Below are positions 9,471 through 19,424 of a stretch of 64,000 nt of DNA, in pieces. The notes beneath the pieces were generated by a model that saw nothing but the letters and a program-made list of their open reading frames with translations, searched no databases and was not told the origin of the DNA. Origin of the DNA: Adineta steineri (taxonomy: Eukaryota; Rotifera; Eurotatoria; Adinetida; Adinetidae); contig CAJNOI010000122.1 of assembly GCA_905250115.1 (NCBI GenBank), positions 1 to 64,000 on the forward strand. Reading direction: 5' to 3'. Positions within the stretch are counted from its first letter, which is position 1. Every line of letters begins with the position of its first letter. Both the position numbers and the translations under genes were made by a program.

Positions 9471-10243
9471 CAGTGGCGGGCGGACACGAGGCAATTGGTG
9501 GCAATTGCACCACTCAAAAAATTTTAAATCCAACATTTACTCGTTTATTTATTGACTTCTGTGAGCGAATCATTAATATTCGTTTGAATAAAATTCAAAA
9601 TAATAATTAATAACATCTCTCATTCGCAAAAATTCGAATAAACTACTTTTACTTTTGTATGCATATATGAGTACTCTATTTCTTGTTTTCCCCTGTTAAA
9701 TAACTGGTCAGATCTATAATTTAAACAATTTAATTCTATTAATTATGATGATTTTTCAAGTATCAGATGAACGATAAGAGAATAAATTTGTCAACAATAA
9801 CTAAACCCTTTTTTGGAAAATAATTTTCACATAGCATTAGCGTCCATGAATCAATTATTGAAAATTCTTTAGACTATACCGATTAATTCATATCAATGTG
9901 AATGTAGTTTTCATGTTTTGGGAGAAGAAACGTTATCAGGCATTGCTCTTTCAAATATTAAAAGAAACTTTGAAATTAATTAAGATCAAATAGTAACAGA
10001 TTTTATTGTAAAAAAAGATATGATGAAAAATTTTTTTTAAAATAAAGTTCTTTCTTGGCTAATATACTTTTGTTGATTCATTTGACTTCAACGGAAAAAT
10101 AAACTCAGAGATTACATTTAAAAGACTAGTTGTATTTGCAACTGTCATAGAGTATTTTCACAAAGCTGAAAATAGATGTTTTATTATGTTAAGAAATTAT
10201 ACTTTTTTGCCCCACTTATAATTTGGATGTTGGCCCGCTAGTG
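9471..10243 (+). mobile_element. Decayed hAT-family DNA transposon
   Basis: The left end CAGTGGCGGGC (9471-9481) is mirrored by the right end GCCCGCTAGTG (10233-10243), matching hAT-type inverted termini that begin CA(G/C). Inside, 9900-10040 preserves the C-terminal dimerisation segment of a hAT transposase. The element is short (773 bp) against the usual 2.5-4 kb, so most of the transposase has gone. I found no convincing 8-bp target duplication; flanking bases at the two ends differ. Confidence 0.6.
9900..10040 (+). pseudogene. hAT transposase C-terminal dimerisation fragment
   Basis: The frame starting at 9900 reads ECSFHVLGEETLSGIALSNI, then a stop (TAA 9981-9983), then QIVTDFIVKKDMMKNF. 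It fits the hAT C-terminal pattern of an LS-x-LAL-x-xI core followed by a second short helix. The internal stop and lack of an upstream frame show a fossil. Confidence 0.6.
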
Positions 10244-10273
10244 ACATCACAATTGAATAAATGAGAAAATCAT

Positions 10274-10320
10274 CTTGGGTGCGAGTGTTGTATTCTCCTC
10301 CAAATCCACCCACACCCTCA
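10274..10320. repeat. Telomere-like inverted repeat (hairpin)
   Basis: CTTGGGTGCGAGTG, spacer, CCACCCACACCCTCA. Confidence 0.65.
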
Positions 10321-10353
10321 TATTAACAAATATAACAGTCAAATTGAATATAC

Positions 10354-10429
10354 TTCAGGGTGTAGATGTGGGTGTGAATAATGATATACCTTAGCATATC
10401 CTGAATCACATTCACCCATACCCCTCAAG
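10354..10429. repeat. Telomere-like inverted repeat (hairpin)
   Basis: CAGGGTGTAGATGTGGGTGTG, spacer of about 35 bp, CACATTCACCCATACCCCTC, then AAG. Confidence 0.75.
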
Positions 10430-10698
10430 TCAGTAGAAGAATGTAGTTGTGTTATATTTAATAGGCGTTCATCGATATACCTATTTGAATATAGCTCTGT
10501 CTATTAGCGAAAGAAAATAAAAAAAATTATTCTATTTAAAATGAACACGTACAATTGTGAAATATTTGTTATTACAGACATTAGATAATTAACTATTAAC
10601 GGCAAAAATAACACGTTTATAAATATTTGTTATTTTATATTTTTCTTTTCCTTTGATTTTAATGCCAATTTTTTTCAACACACCTAAAAAGTTAAGTA

Positions 10699-11769
10699 AT
10701 GGGTAACGGTAATATTAGCCAAGGTTTAATTCATCTTAATCAAACTAAAACATGTTATCTAACTGGTGATACCATATCTGGAACTGTTAATTTAAATCTT
10801 ATACAAGCAAAACGACAAGTTGAGAAAATCTATATCGAACTTATAGGAGAAATTGGTTATACAGGAACAAAATATACATGGGAAAGAGCAGCATTACCTA
10901 CAGCTACAACTGCGTATCATCATCCAAAATTTTACAAAGACACAATTATTTTAACAATACTCAATGTTGAACGAGAAATATCTTATTGGCCATTTCAGTT
11001 TCAATTACCTGATTATCTTCCACCAACACTAAATAAACTTCCAAATTATCCTCATGTGAAATATTATTTAAGAGTTCGTATCTATAGAAAAGGTTCGATA
11101 GTCATAAATAAAGTTATAAAATACGTAACAAAAATTTATCCACGTGTTAATTTATTAAAAAATCTTGAATGGTTAAAACCAATTCACAATACATATATTG
11201 ATAACAATGTTATATTATATGTTACTTTAAACAAATCGGGATATGTTCCTGGTGAAGTAATTTACATGACATTACAAATTGAAAATCCACTTAAAGCTTT
11301 AATTCAACGTATTGATTTTTCAATAATAAAAAATCATGTAATTGGACGATATATATGTAAAGATACAATACTTCTGACTGATGGATGTAAATGTAAAGAT
11401 ACGATATTCAAAATAACATTACCCAAAATTTTAAATTTAAAGGACGAACAAATACAAGAAGTATTCGATGTAATAATTCCATCTTTATTATTACCTCCAT
11501 CATATGTATCTCATGAAGAAATTCTAAAAAATGTTTACATTGATATTTCTTATAAACTTGAACTTGCAATTAAAATTCAAGGTATTTTTAATGATTTTTA
11601 TGTTGATATTCCAATTACATTGGGAACAGAGTCAAATCCTAATTTTAATCAACAGCAAATATTTAATCCAATGGTGATTCCTGATTATTCAATGTTTAAT
11701 GATGATGATCTGCCACCTGAGTATGATTCTACTGTACAAAATTTAGAAAGATTGAGCGTTCAAGATTAA
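10699..11769 (+). CDS. Arrestin domain-containing protein (ARRDC/alpha-arrestin)
   Basis: A 356-residue single-exon protein. The N-terminal arrestin fold covers about residues 8-150 (LNQTKTCYLTGDTISGTVNL is the typical opening strands), the C-terminal arrestin fold about 165-310 (LNKSGYVPGEVIYMTLQIEN). Near the C-terminus PPEY (339-342) is a PPxY motif, which in alpha-arrestins recruits WW domains of NEDD4-type ubiquitin ligases. The likely role is an adaptor linking membrane cargo, such as receptors or transporters, to ubiquitination and endocytosis. There is one PPxY where mammalian ARRDCs often have two. The start is the first ATG and the fold begins about ten residues later. Confidence 0.9.
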   Translation: MGNGNISQGLIHLNQTKTCYLTGDTISGTVNLNLIQAKRQVEKIYIELIGEIGYTGTKYTWERAALPTATTAYHHPKFYKDTIILTILNVEREISYWPFQFQLPDYLPPTLNKLPNYPHVKYYLRVRIYRKGSIVINKVIKYVTKIYPRVNLLKNLEWLKPIHNTYIDNNVILYVTLNKSGYVPGEVIYMTLQIENPLKALIQRIDFSIIKNHVIGRYICKDTILLTDGCKCKDTIFKITLPKILNLKDEQIQEVFDVIIPSLLLPPSYVSHEEILKNVYIDISYKLELAIKIQGIFNDFYVDIPITLGTESNPNFNQQQIFNPMVIPDYSMFNDDDLPPEYDSTVQNLERLSVQD

Positions 11770-12026
11770 CAATTCGTAACAATCTATTATATATTTATTA
11801 ATTTTGACTATAAATTTTATTTTCATATTATTATGATATAATCTAATGTGATTGAAATATTCATTTATTCGTATTCCAGGCCACTATTGTTGTTTTAATG
11901 GATAGAAGACTTTGAAAATTGTCTTTAAGTCATTAGAGTTTATGTATACTTATTTTAAGAAAATTAGTTGTCAAAAAGAAAAATTAAGAACTGTTTGTTT
12001 GGAAACTATCAATAAGATAAAACATA

Positions 12027-13192
12027 GATGTCATAATACCATTACCCCGGGTATCGACAGTCAGACGGCAGGATATCCTGATATTAGGTCGACGAAAGTA
12101 AATTAACATTCACTCCACATATTATACCAAGGAGTAATGATTTCATTACCCCACTAAAAAATACATTCATTATAGAAGTTGAGGAATATGAGTGGATTTG
12201 GGGTAACGAGCTGGTTACACCAAATCAACTCATATTCCTCAACTTTTTACATATCGTATATCTTTAAAGCTGAGGAATATGAGTTGATTTGGAGTAACCA
12301 CCTCGTTACCCCAAGGATGTATATGTGAAAAGCTGAGGAATATGAGTTGATTTGGTGTAACCACCTCGTTACCCCAAGGATGTATATGTGAAAAAGTTGA
12401 GGAATATGAGTTGATTTGGTGTAACCACCTCGTTACCCCAAAAAGAAGTATATGTGAAAAGCTGAGGAATATGAGTTGATTTGGTGTAACCACCTCGTTA
12501 CCCCAACCGCCCACAGCGACATCAGTAGCCACAGCAACAAGTGTGGGTGCTGGGAAAGCCAGGCCAGTGGGCAAAGCAACTAGTGTGGGTGCTCGGGAAG
12601 CCAGGCCAGTGGGCAAAGCAACAAGTGTGGGTGCTCGGGAAGCCAGGCCAGTGGGCAACGAAACAATTGAAGGTGTTCAAAAGCGGTGCATCCGCCGCAA
12701 TATCTCGACAAAACGACTAACGAAAGGCAGATTTCAATCAATCTTATTTCATCTACAAAATCCAAATTAATTGAACTAAAGCGCCATATTCACTTTAGCT
12801 GCCGGAAAGATCAATAGCAACAATCCTTTTCACAATTCATCTCTAACATACCTGGTTATTCATGACAGTTTCGCGAAATAACCAAATCAATCTAAGAGAC
12901 AATATCGTTATCCAAACGTTAATGCACCAAACCCACGTATATTCCTCAGCTTTTCACATATACATCCTTGGGGTAACGAGGTGGTTACACCAAATCAACT
13001 CATATTCCTCAGCTTTTTCACATATACTTCTTTTTGGGGTAACGAGCTGGTTACACCAAATCAACTCATATTCCTCAGCTTTTCACATATACATCCTTGG
13101 GGTAACGAGGTGGTTGCACGATATCCTAGCGGGGTAACTTTGTAAGCGACGTGTTTGTAGTAGAATACCCGGTGTAATGGGATTATGACATC
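12027..13192. mobile_element. Foldback (TIR) element with internal tandem repeats
   Basis: The terminal 28 bp (12027-12054) match the reverse complement of 13165-13192 with two mismatches; the shared core is GATGTCATAAT, then CCATTAC and CCGGGTAT. Each arm is made of about 63-bp tandem units (starting near 12274, 12337, 12401 and 12466; inverted counterparts at about 12940-13125) built on GGAATATGAGTTGATTTGG and TAACCACCTCGTTACCCC. The unit at 12181-12239 is itself a near-perfect palindrome. The centre holds a 42-bp minisatellite. No transposase is encoded, so it would be non-autonomous. I could not identify a target-site duplication. Confidence 0.8.
12536..12661 (+). repeat. 42-bp minisatellite, three copies
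   Basis: Three near-identical 42-bp units built on GTGTGGGTGCT and AGCCAGGCCAGTGGGCAA, starting at 12536, 12578 and 12620. The GC content is well above the surroundings. Because 42 is a multiple of three, it gives a repetitive open frame, which I do not consider a gene. Confidence 0.85.
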
Positions 13193-13755
13193 ACTCAGAT
13201 AAAAGGATACCAAACGGTGTGCTAGATTCATAATATACCCGACATCGGGACAGACTCTCGTACGAAAGGGATCGTATCTCACAACATCATTCATACAATG
13301 TTGACATTCCGAAAACGAAGGAATTGTATTACTTGTAACAATATAATTACCATTAATATCTTGTTAGCATGAAAGACATTGTAATGATGAATCGAATATT
13401 GGTGATGTTGAAAGAAGTAAAAGTGAAACTATAGAATATAATATGCTTGTATAATTTTTGAAATAAAATACACGATGTCTTCTCCTTTTCAACACCATCA
13501 CCCTCATTTACCAAATAAATATCTTCCAATCGATATGCATATGAGTCACTACCTTCTAAACGAAATAGAAGTTGATGGTGATGGTGATGACTACCAACAT
13601 AAACCGTTGCATTTTTTCTTCTAGACTAAACTTTTGCGTTCTGTATTGAAGTAATACGTTGTAAAATGATAAAAAGCTTTTTATAACACGTGGTTAACAA
13701 TCGCTCACACACATTTTCTAAACGCATACGTTGTAATAGAAGAAAATAAAGATCG

Positions 13756-16700
13756 ATGTCTGACAAAGTAATATCTCCATTTTTGTCACTTCCTGTTGAA
13801 CTTGTCTATCGAGTTCTTGACCATCTTAAACTAATAACAATTTTTGCATCATGCCGAAATGTCTGTACTCGACTGGATACTATCATTGATACTTATCAAC
13901 GATATCAAGTAAATTTCATGTCACATTTATATCTTTAATATTTTTTTGATATTTTCGTTAAGACACTGACTAAACTAAATTTTTCTCGTCAAACTTTTAA
14001 TGGTCAAAAAATGCAACGGTTATGTTATACATTACAAAATAATACTGTAAAATTGTTTTTCTAAACAATTCATTTTTATATTTTCCATATATATAGATAA
14101 TAACAGAACTTGATCTATCCAGAAACATAATTGATTGTCACAGCGCACAATATTTAGCTGCTGTCCTACAAACAAATCATGTAAGACTAATTCTTAACCG
14201 AGCTAATCCAAACTTCATCAGACTTCTAATTATTTATTTGTCTTTTTTAATACAGACAGTCACCATTCTCAATCTTAGCCAAAACCACATCGAGTCTCGA
14301 GGAGCGCAGTATATCGCTAATATGCTTCGCATCAACCAAGTAAAATAGATTTTTTCTCATATTGATATCTCTCGTTTCAATATAGACACTCACAGAACTA
14401 CAATTAAGTGAGAACAATATTAACTCTAACGGTATGCAATATCTCGCTGAAGCATTACAAGACAACAAGGTGAGACGAATGCTTTTATTATTCATTTCAC
14501 ATTTGTCATTATCATTTGACATAGTCACTTCTTCGACTGAGTCTATTATATACTCCGATTGGCGAGCGTGGTTTAGAATATCTCGCAAATGCATTAAAAA
14601 TTAATAAAGTAAATAAAATGCTTTTAATTATATTTAGTTGTTTTTGTGTACTCAAAAAGTGAGTACACTACTAGAATCGGTCAGTGTGTCCGGCCGTCCG
14701 TCCGGCCGTCCGTCCGTCCGTTTACACGATAACGCACGAAAGGAGAGTCAGATTGAGCTGAAATTTTCAACATAATTCAGTCTCATCTAGATCTCGGTCG
14801 AGTTCGAAGATGAGCCTAATTGGCCGGGCCATTCCCGAGTTATTGAAAAAATACTGATATTTCCTGTTTTTGTTGTATTGGAATATTGACGTATTTCGAC
14901 TTTGACAAAAAAAACTTTTTTTTATAAGCAAATAAATCTTCAGCTATTATATACCATTCGATAGAGAATTTCAAGGGCTACAAAATGGTATATAAATATT
15001 GAGAAAAAAGTGTAGCATTATATTCTAACGTCGAGAATACTTTATAGAATCTCAACAGACTGGCCAGTCAACGTGATTCATTTGACACAGTATTCACTTT
15101 TGTTTCTAGTTTTTTTGCTAATTTTGTGGCACGAAGGGTAATTTGGCATGGAGAATCCAAATCTGACGTCCGTTTTAATTAATTGATTAATTAATTATTA
15201 ACTATGCTCTAATTAGTCGTTAATTAATGAAGAAATTTTTTAAGATTGAAAAAGGTGTATTCGAATGTGAAGAATCCGAATCTGGTAGCTGATTTAATTA
15301 ATTAATTAATTAAGCTTAATTAACGTTTTTTCACAAAAACTAAAATAACTCAGATTAGAACGGATAACTTGGATCTGAGGTTAAATTTAATTAACCATTA
15401 GTTATTAATTATTAATTAGGTATGAATCTACTATTAATTCTTTGTTATTGTGTACTCAAAAAGTGAGTACACTTCTAGAATCGGTCTGTGTGTCCGTCCG
15501 TTTACACGATAACGCACGAAAGAATAGTCCGATTGAGCTGAAAGTTTGTACACAATTCAGTCTCATATAGATCTCGGTCGAGTTCGAAGATGAGCCTAAT
15601 TGGCCTGATCATTCCCGAGTTATTGAAAAAAAACTTATATTTCCCTATGATTTTTCTATATTTTTTTGGAGGGAAAAATAATATAATGTCATTCTCGTAA
15701 GCAATTTTTCTACTAGAGTAAAATAAAAGTCCACTTGTTATATAGCATTCAGTAGAGAATTTCATAAGCTACAAGATGGTACTAAATTATAGGGGTAAAC
15801 GGGTTGCACACAAGATTGTCCCTATATAACAGAGTGGGTAAAATATAAAAAAATCATATATGTTGATAATGTGTCAGTGCGATATCTGTTTGTTTTTCAT
15901 ATTACTAATAACACTTTTTCTAGAGTAGATAGAACTCATCAAGAGCTTGAAATGATGTAAAACAATAGGGGTAGATATGCTGCGTTCGATATGTCTTTAG
16001 TATCACACTTGTGAAAAACCATGAAAAAACCATATACCTTGATAGTGTGTCTGTGTGATACTCGTTTGTTCTCCATAAAGTGAACGTTATTTTTATGTAC
16101 TCAAAAAGTAAAGTTCACGATAGATTGATTTTGATCAATCTGTCTAAAAAAATTCATCCTTGAGCGCACTAAGGAACAGCCCTTTAGTCCCTGTGGATGC
16201 CCTCGTTTTAGTGTATTCAAAAAGTGAGTACATTCCTAGAGTCGATCAGTATGTTCGGCCAGCCGTTTACACGATACCTTGCGAAAGGAGAGTTAGATAT
16301 TAATGAAATTTCTACACAGTTTAGACTCATAAAGATTTCGGTCGAGTTCGAAGATGAGCCCAATTGACTGGGCTATTCTAGAGTTGTTACAAAAATACTG
16401 ATATTTCCCTATGATTTCCATATACACTTTTTGCAGTACACATAACTCTCGGATACAATCCGAAGTTTCCACATTTATTTTTATATTCAATACAGACACT
16501 AAGAGAATTGGAACTATCTCACAATGGACTGGGCGGTGGTGGAGGACAACATATCGGGAATATATTACGATACAATAATGTAAGATGGAATAGAAATGTT
16601 TTGATTATATTCATCTTTTAATATTTATTCTAGACACTAACAGAATTAAGTTCTATGAATAATCCCATTCATCCCAATGGAGTCAAATATATAGCTGATG

Positions 16701-18556
16701 GATTAGCAGTGAATAATGTAAAAAAAATCTTTGCTATTTCTGAATTTTATTTGTTTGTTTGTATGAATTAATATAGACATTAGTAACACTTAATTTGGGA
16801 TACAATGACATTGATTGTCAAGGTGTAATATGTTTAGTCAAAGCATTAGAGAAGAATCATGTAGATCTATTTCCCTACTTTTTTTTACCTAATATTTATT
16901 ATCGTTGTATATGATAGTCTCTGACTAGTTTGAATCTTTTTTCAAGCCACATCCAAAATGAAGGAATGCAATATTTATCAGATACATTAAAACATAATCG
17001 AGTGAGAAAAATCTTATTCTCATTGCTTTGTGTCTTTAGTATTTGTATTTAATAATACAGACACTTACTACATTAATTATCCCGGGTACTGGAATTGATG
17101 CTGATGGCGCACAATATGTTGCTGATGCTTTACAAAATAATAATGTAAGAATTTCTACAATCGTTCTTTTATTTGATAATGATGTATATTTCATATAGAC
17201 ACTTACGATGCTGAATTTATCTAGTAATCCAATCAGAAATCAAGGAGTGCAGTATTTAGCTAAAGCACTAGAAAATAATACTGTACAATAAATTGTTTAT
17301 TTTTTATTTGTCTTTTAACATTTCCTATAGACACTAACAACATTGTATATCATTGCAATATCGATGAGTGTTGAAGGAGTAAATGCACTTACGAGTGGTT
17401 TATGAAATAATCGAGTAAATCAAATGCTTTACTTTTCTATTGTTGTATTCACTTGTATCATTCGATATAGACATTGACTACGTTATCCGCTCACGATAAT
17501 TATTTTACGTCGCAAGGAATACAATCTCTATCCAATATATTGATGACAAATGAAACAGTGACATACACGTTTCTTCCCATCTTTCTCATACTTGTCTACA
17601 TTATTTAACATAGGGACTGAAGATACTCAATCTTGAAAAATCTGGTCTGGAAACCGATGGTGTACAATATCTATGCAATGCATTACAATATAATCATGTA
17701 AAACAAGTCTTTCTATGTGTCTATCTAATATTGATTTGACTCTATGATGTAGACACTTACCACTCTCAATATTGGTGTTAATAGATTTGGTCCTGATCCA
17801 ATGCAAAATTTAGCTAATGCATTAATATATAATACAGTAGCACTAATTCTATAAATATTTCTGCCACACTTTTTTTTATTTTTCAACTTAGACACTCACC
17901 ACCATTTCTCTTGTTCTCAATTGGATTGGTCCCACGGGAGCACAATATTTAGCTAAAGCCATAGAAACTAATAGTGTTAGATATATTGTTTATTGTTTTA
18001 TCTCATATTAATCGTTATCTTTTAATATAGACATTAACGACACTAATACTTACTCTGAACGGAATCGGTGTTGAAGGAGCTAAGCATATAGCTAATACAT
18101 TAGTGCATAATAAGGTGAGACAGATTTTGTAAGCATCTGTCGACTATTTCTCTACATTATTTAATACAGAGTTTAACAACGTTAGATATTGCATCGAACA
18201 AGATCGAAACAGAAGGAACTCGATATATAGCTAATGCATTATTGAATAACAAGGTAGAAGAAATTCTATACTTCTCTTTACTATGTATTTATTCATATTT
18301 TTACTTTAGACACTGAAGACATTATCATTTGGAAACAACGATATTGGTTTAGAAGGAGCTAAATGTTTAGTGAATGCATTACTTAGCAATGAAGTAAGAC
18401 AAATTTCTTGTTCGTTTTCTTTCTAATTCTTTCTATTATCTAATTCAGACACTTGCAATGTTGAAATTTTCAGAAAAAGATACTTCTGCAGAGGGTTCCC
18501 AATATTTAGAGGACATGTCGCTCTATTTAACCGCAAATGTGACATGGAGCAAATAA
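13756..18556 (+). CDS. F-box/leucine-rich-repeat protein, 21 exons
   Basis: Exon 1 (13756-13908) encodes an F-box (LSLPVELVYRVLDHLKL). Then come 20 exons starting at 13963, 14097, 14256, 14386, 14525, 16496, 16634, 16777, 16918, 17061, 17199, 17331, 17471, 17614, 17753, 17892, 18031, 18170, 18310 and 18449. Nearly all are exactly 84 bp and phase 0, each giving one 28-residue repeat (consensus near TLTTLNLSSNPIxxxGxQYL); exon 14 is 87 bp and the last ends with TAA at 18554-18556. The repeats are of the ribonuclease-inhibitor/NLRC3 type, forming a curved binding surface, so the protein is a probable SCF substrate receptor. Introns are 45-60 bp except intron 6 (14609-16495), full of dispersed repeats. 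Exon 13 has an in-frame TGA (17403-17405), so full-length protein requires skipping that exon or the gene is decaying. About 615 residues. Confidence 0.85.
14645..15000. repeat. GTACTC-type dispersed repeat, copy 1 (in LRR intron 6)
   Basis: Begins TGTGTACTCAAAAAGTGAGT, a small palindrome, followed by a (GTCC)n-like run, ACACGATAACGCACGAAAG and TCGGTCGAGTTCGAAGATGA. Homology with copy 2 extends at least to the AGAGAATTTCA stretch near 14970. Confidence 0.85.
15449..15780. repeat. GTACTC-type dispersed repeat, copy 2 (in LRR intron 6)
   Basis: Same orientation and order of landmarks as copy 1, about 800 bp downstream. Identity by eye is about 85% in the first 220 bp. Confidence 0.85.
16211..16440. 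repeat. GTACTC-type dispersed repeat, copy 3 (in LRR intron 6)
   Basis: Diverged copy, about 760 bp after copy 2, retaining TCGGTCGAGTTCGAAGATGA and ATACTGATATTTCCCTATGA. A further partial start (TGTACTCAAAAAGTA) lies near 16096. Confidence 0.8.
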
Positions 18557-18618
18557 TTATTCACTAGTTTGTTTTACAAATTTCAAATAAAATTAAAATT
18601 ATTTCTTGATGCATATCT

Positions 18619-18711
18619 TTGAAGGTGTACGGATGGGGTGTGGGTGTGGGTGTAAGTAGTAGATGAAATAAATATTAAAACTCACACCCACACCCACACC
18701 CACATCCTCAA
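18619..18711. repeat. Telomere-like inverted repeat, 3' of the LRR gene
   Basis: Left arm GGGGTGTGGGTGTGGGTGTA, right arm of four CCCACA units, outer ends TGAAGGTG and CATCCTCAAA. Starts 63 bp after the stop codon. Confidence 0.9.
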
Positions 18712-18787
18712 ATGAATATAGAATTAGTGATGTACTCAATGAGTACTTTCATTTTATACTGTTTTCAGTGTGAGTAAAAATTGATGA

Positions 18788-18965
18788 TTTTTCGATCGTG
18801 TCCTTTTTATTTATGATCCAAAACGTAGACAGTATGTTCCATCTAATATTAGTGTACAAAACTTGATTGATAAATTCAATAAAGGCACTGGAAATGGTCA
18901 TTTCGAATATATTGAATATAAGGCAGATATAAATAAATTGCGTTTATGTGTTCATCATTTTGAGG
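18788..18965 (+). pseudogene. Orphan exon-like fragment
   Basis: A 59-codon open stretch reading FFDRVLFIYDPKRRQ, then SVQNLIDKFNKGTGNGHFEY and LRLCVHHFEG, ending at a plausible GTGAGC donor at 18966. An in-frame TGA lies just upstream and there is no ATG or downstream partner exon that I can find. The amino-acid composition looks protein-like. I do not recognise the family. It may be a gene fragment or a leftover of a duplicated gene. Confidence 0.35.
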
Positions 18966-19424
18966 GTGAGCTTATTATCTTCAAACACATTCACTCTTTT
19001 GTACAGAATAATTATCTTTTTTAATGCTTATATGTTAAAATAAAACAAAGGTAAACCTTAATAACGGCATAAGCAAAACAAAACACTCTTCTAACATCCA
19101 CATTTAAAGGGCGCAAGAAAATGAACTATAACGGGCTATAGATCATATAAATGTCTAAACAAAAGATAAATTAAATGGTAAAACAAAAAGTGACTGCATT
19201 CATTCCTTCGCTTTTTCCACCTCAAATATACATACATTTTTTCGCAGCATTATCGATATTACTCAATAAATGTATATTATGATCATGACGTAAACTGAGT
19301 TGCATTTCAGTATGTAAATCCTAATAGATACAGTAGCAACATCAGGCTACCAGTTACATTCATTTTTGAAAAGAAGGTTGCAATTGTTCGTAATGGGTAT
19401 ATTCTATACTTCATATCTTTGTAG

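Larger units (their letters stand above)
8977..10698. other. Intergenic between divergent genes, with hAT fossil and hairpins
   Basis: Holds a weak telomere-like hairpin (9059-9108), a short single-strand G-rich run (9433-9470), a decayed hAT element (9471-10243) and two hairpins (10274-10320 and 10354-10429). I see no other gene. Confidence 0.7.
11770..13755. other. Intergenic with a foldback element
   Basis: Dominated by the 1.17-kb foldback element at 12027-13192. After it (13193-13755) there is only AT-rich sequence with an imperfect GATGGTGATGGTG/CACCATCACC hairpin at about 13485-13590. Open frames here lie in repeats. Confidence 0.75.
18557..19424. other. Intergenic with hairpin and orphan exon-like frame
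   Basis: Contains a strong telomere-like hairpin 63 bp after the LRR stop and a short coding-like stretch (18788-18965). Between 18970 and 19424 I see nothing. Confidence 0.6.

Noticed and set aside
12239..13137. Open frames of 75-139 codons with repeated motifs
   Set aside because: All lie in the foldback element and its minisatellite; the repeat periods are multiples of three or long enough to stay open by chance.
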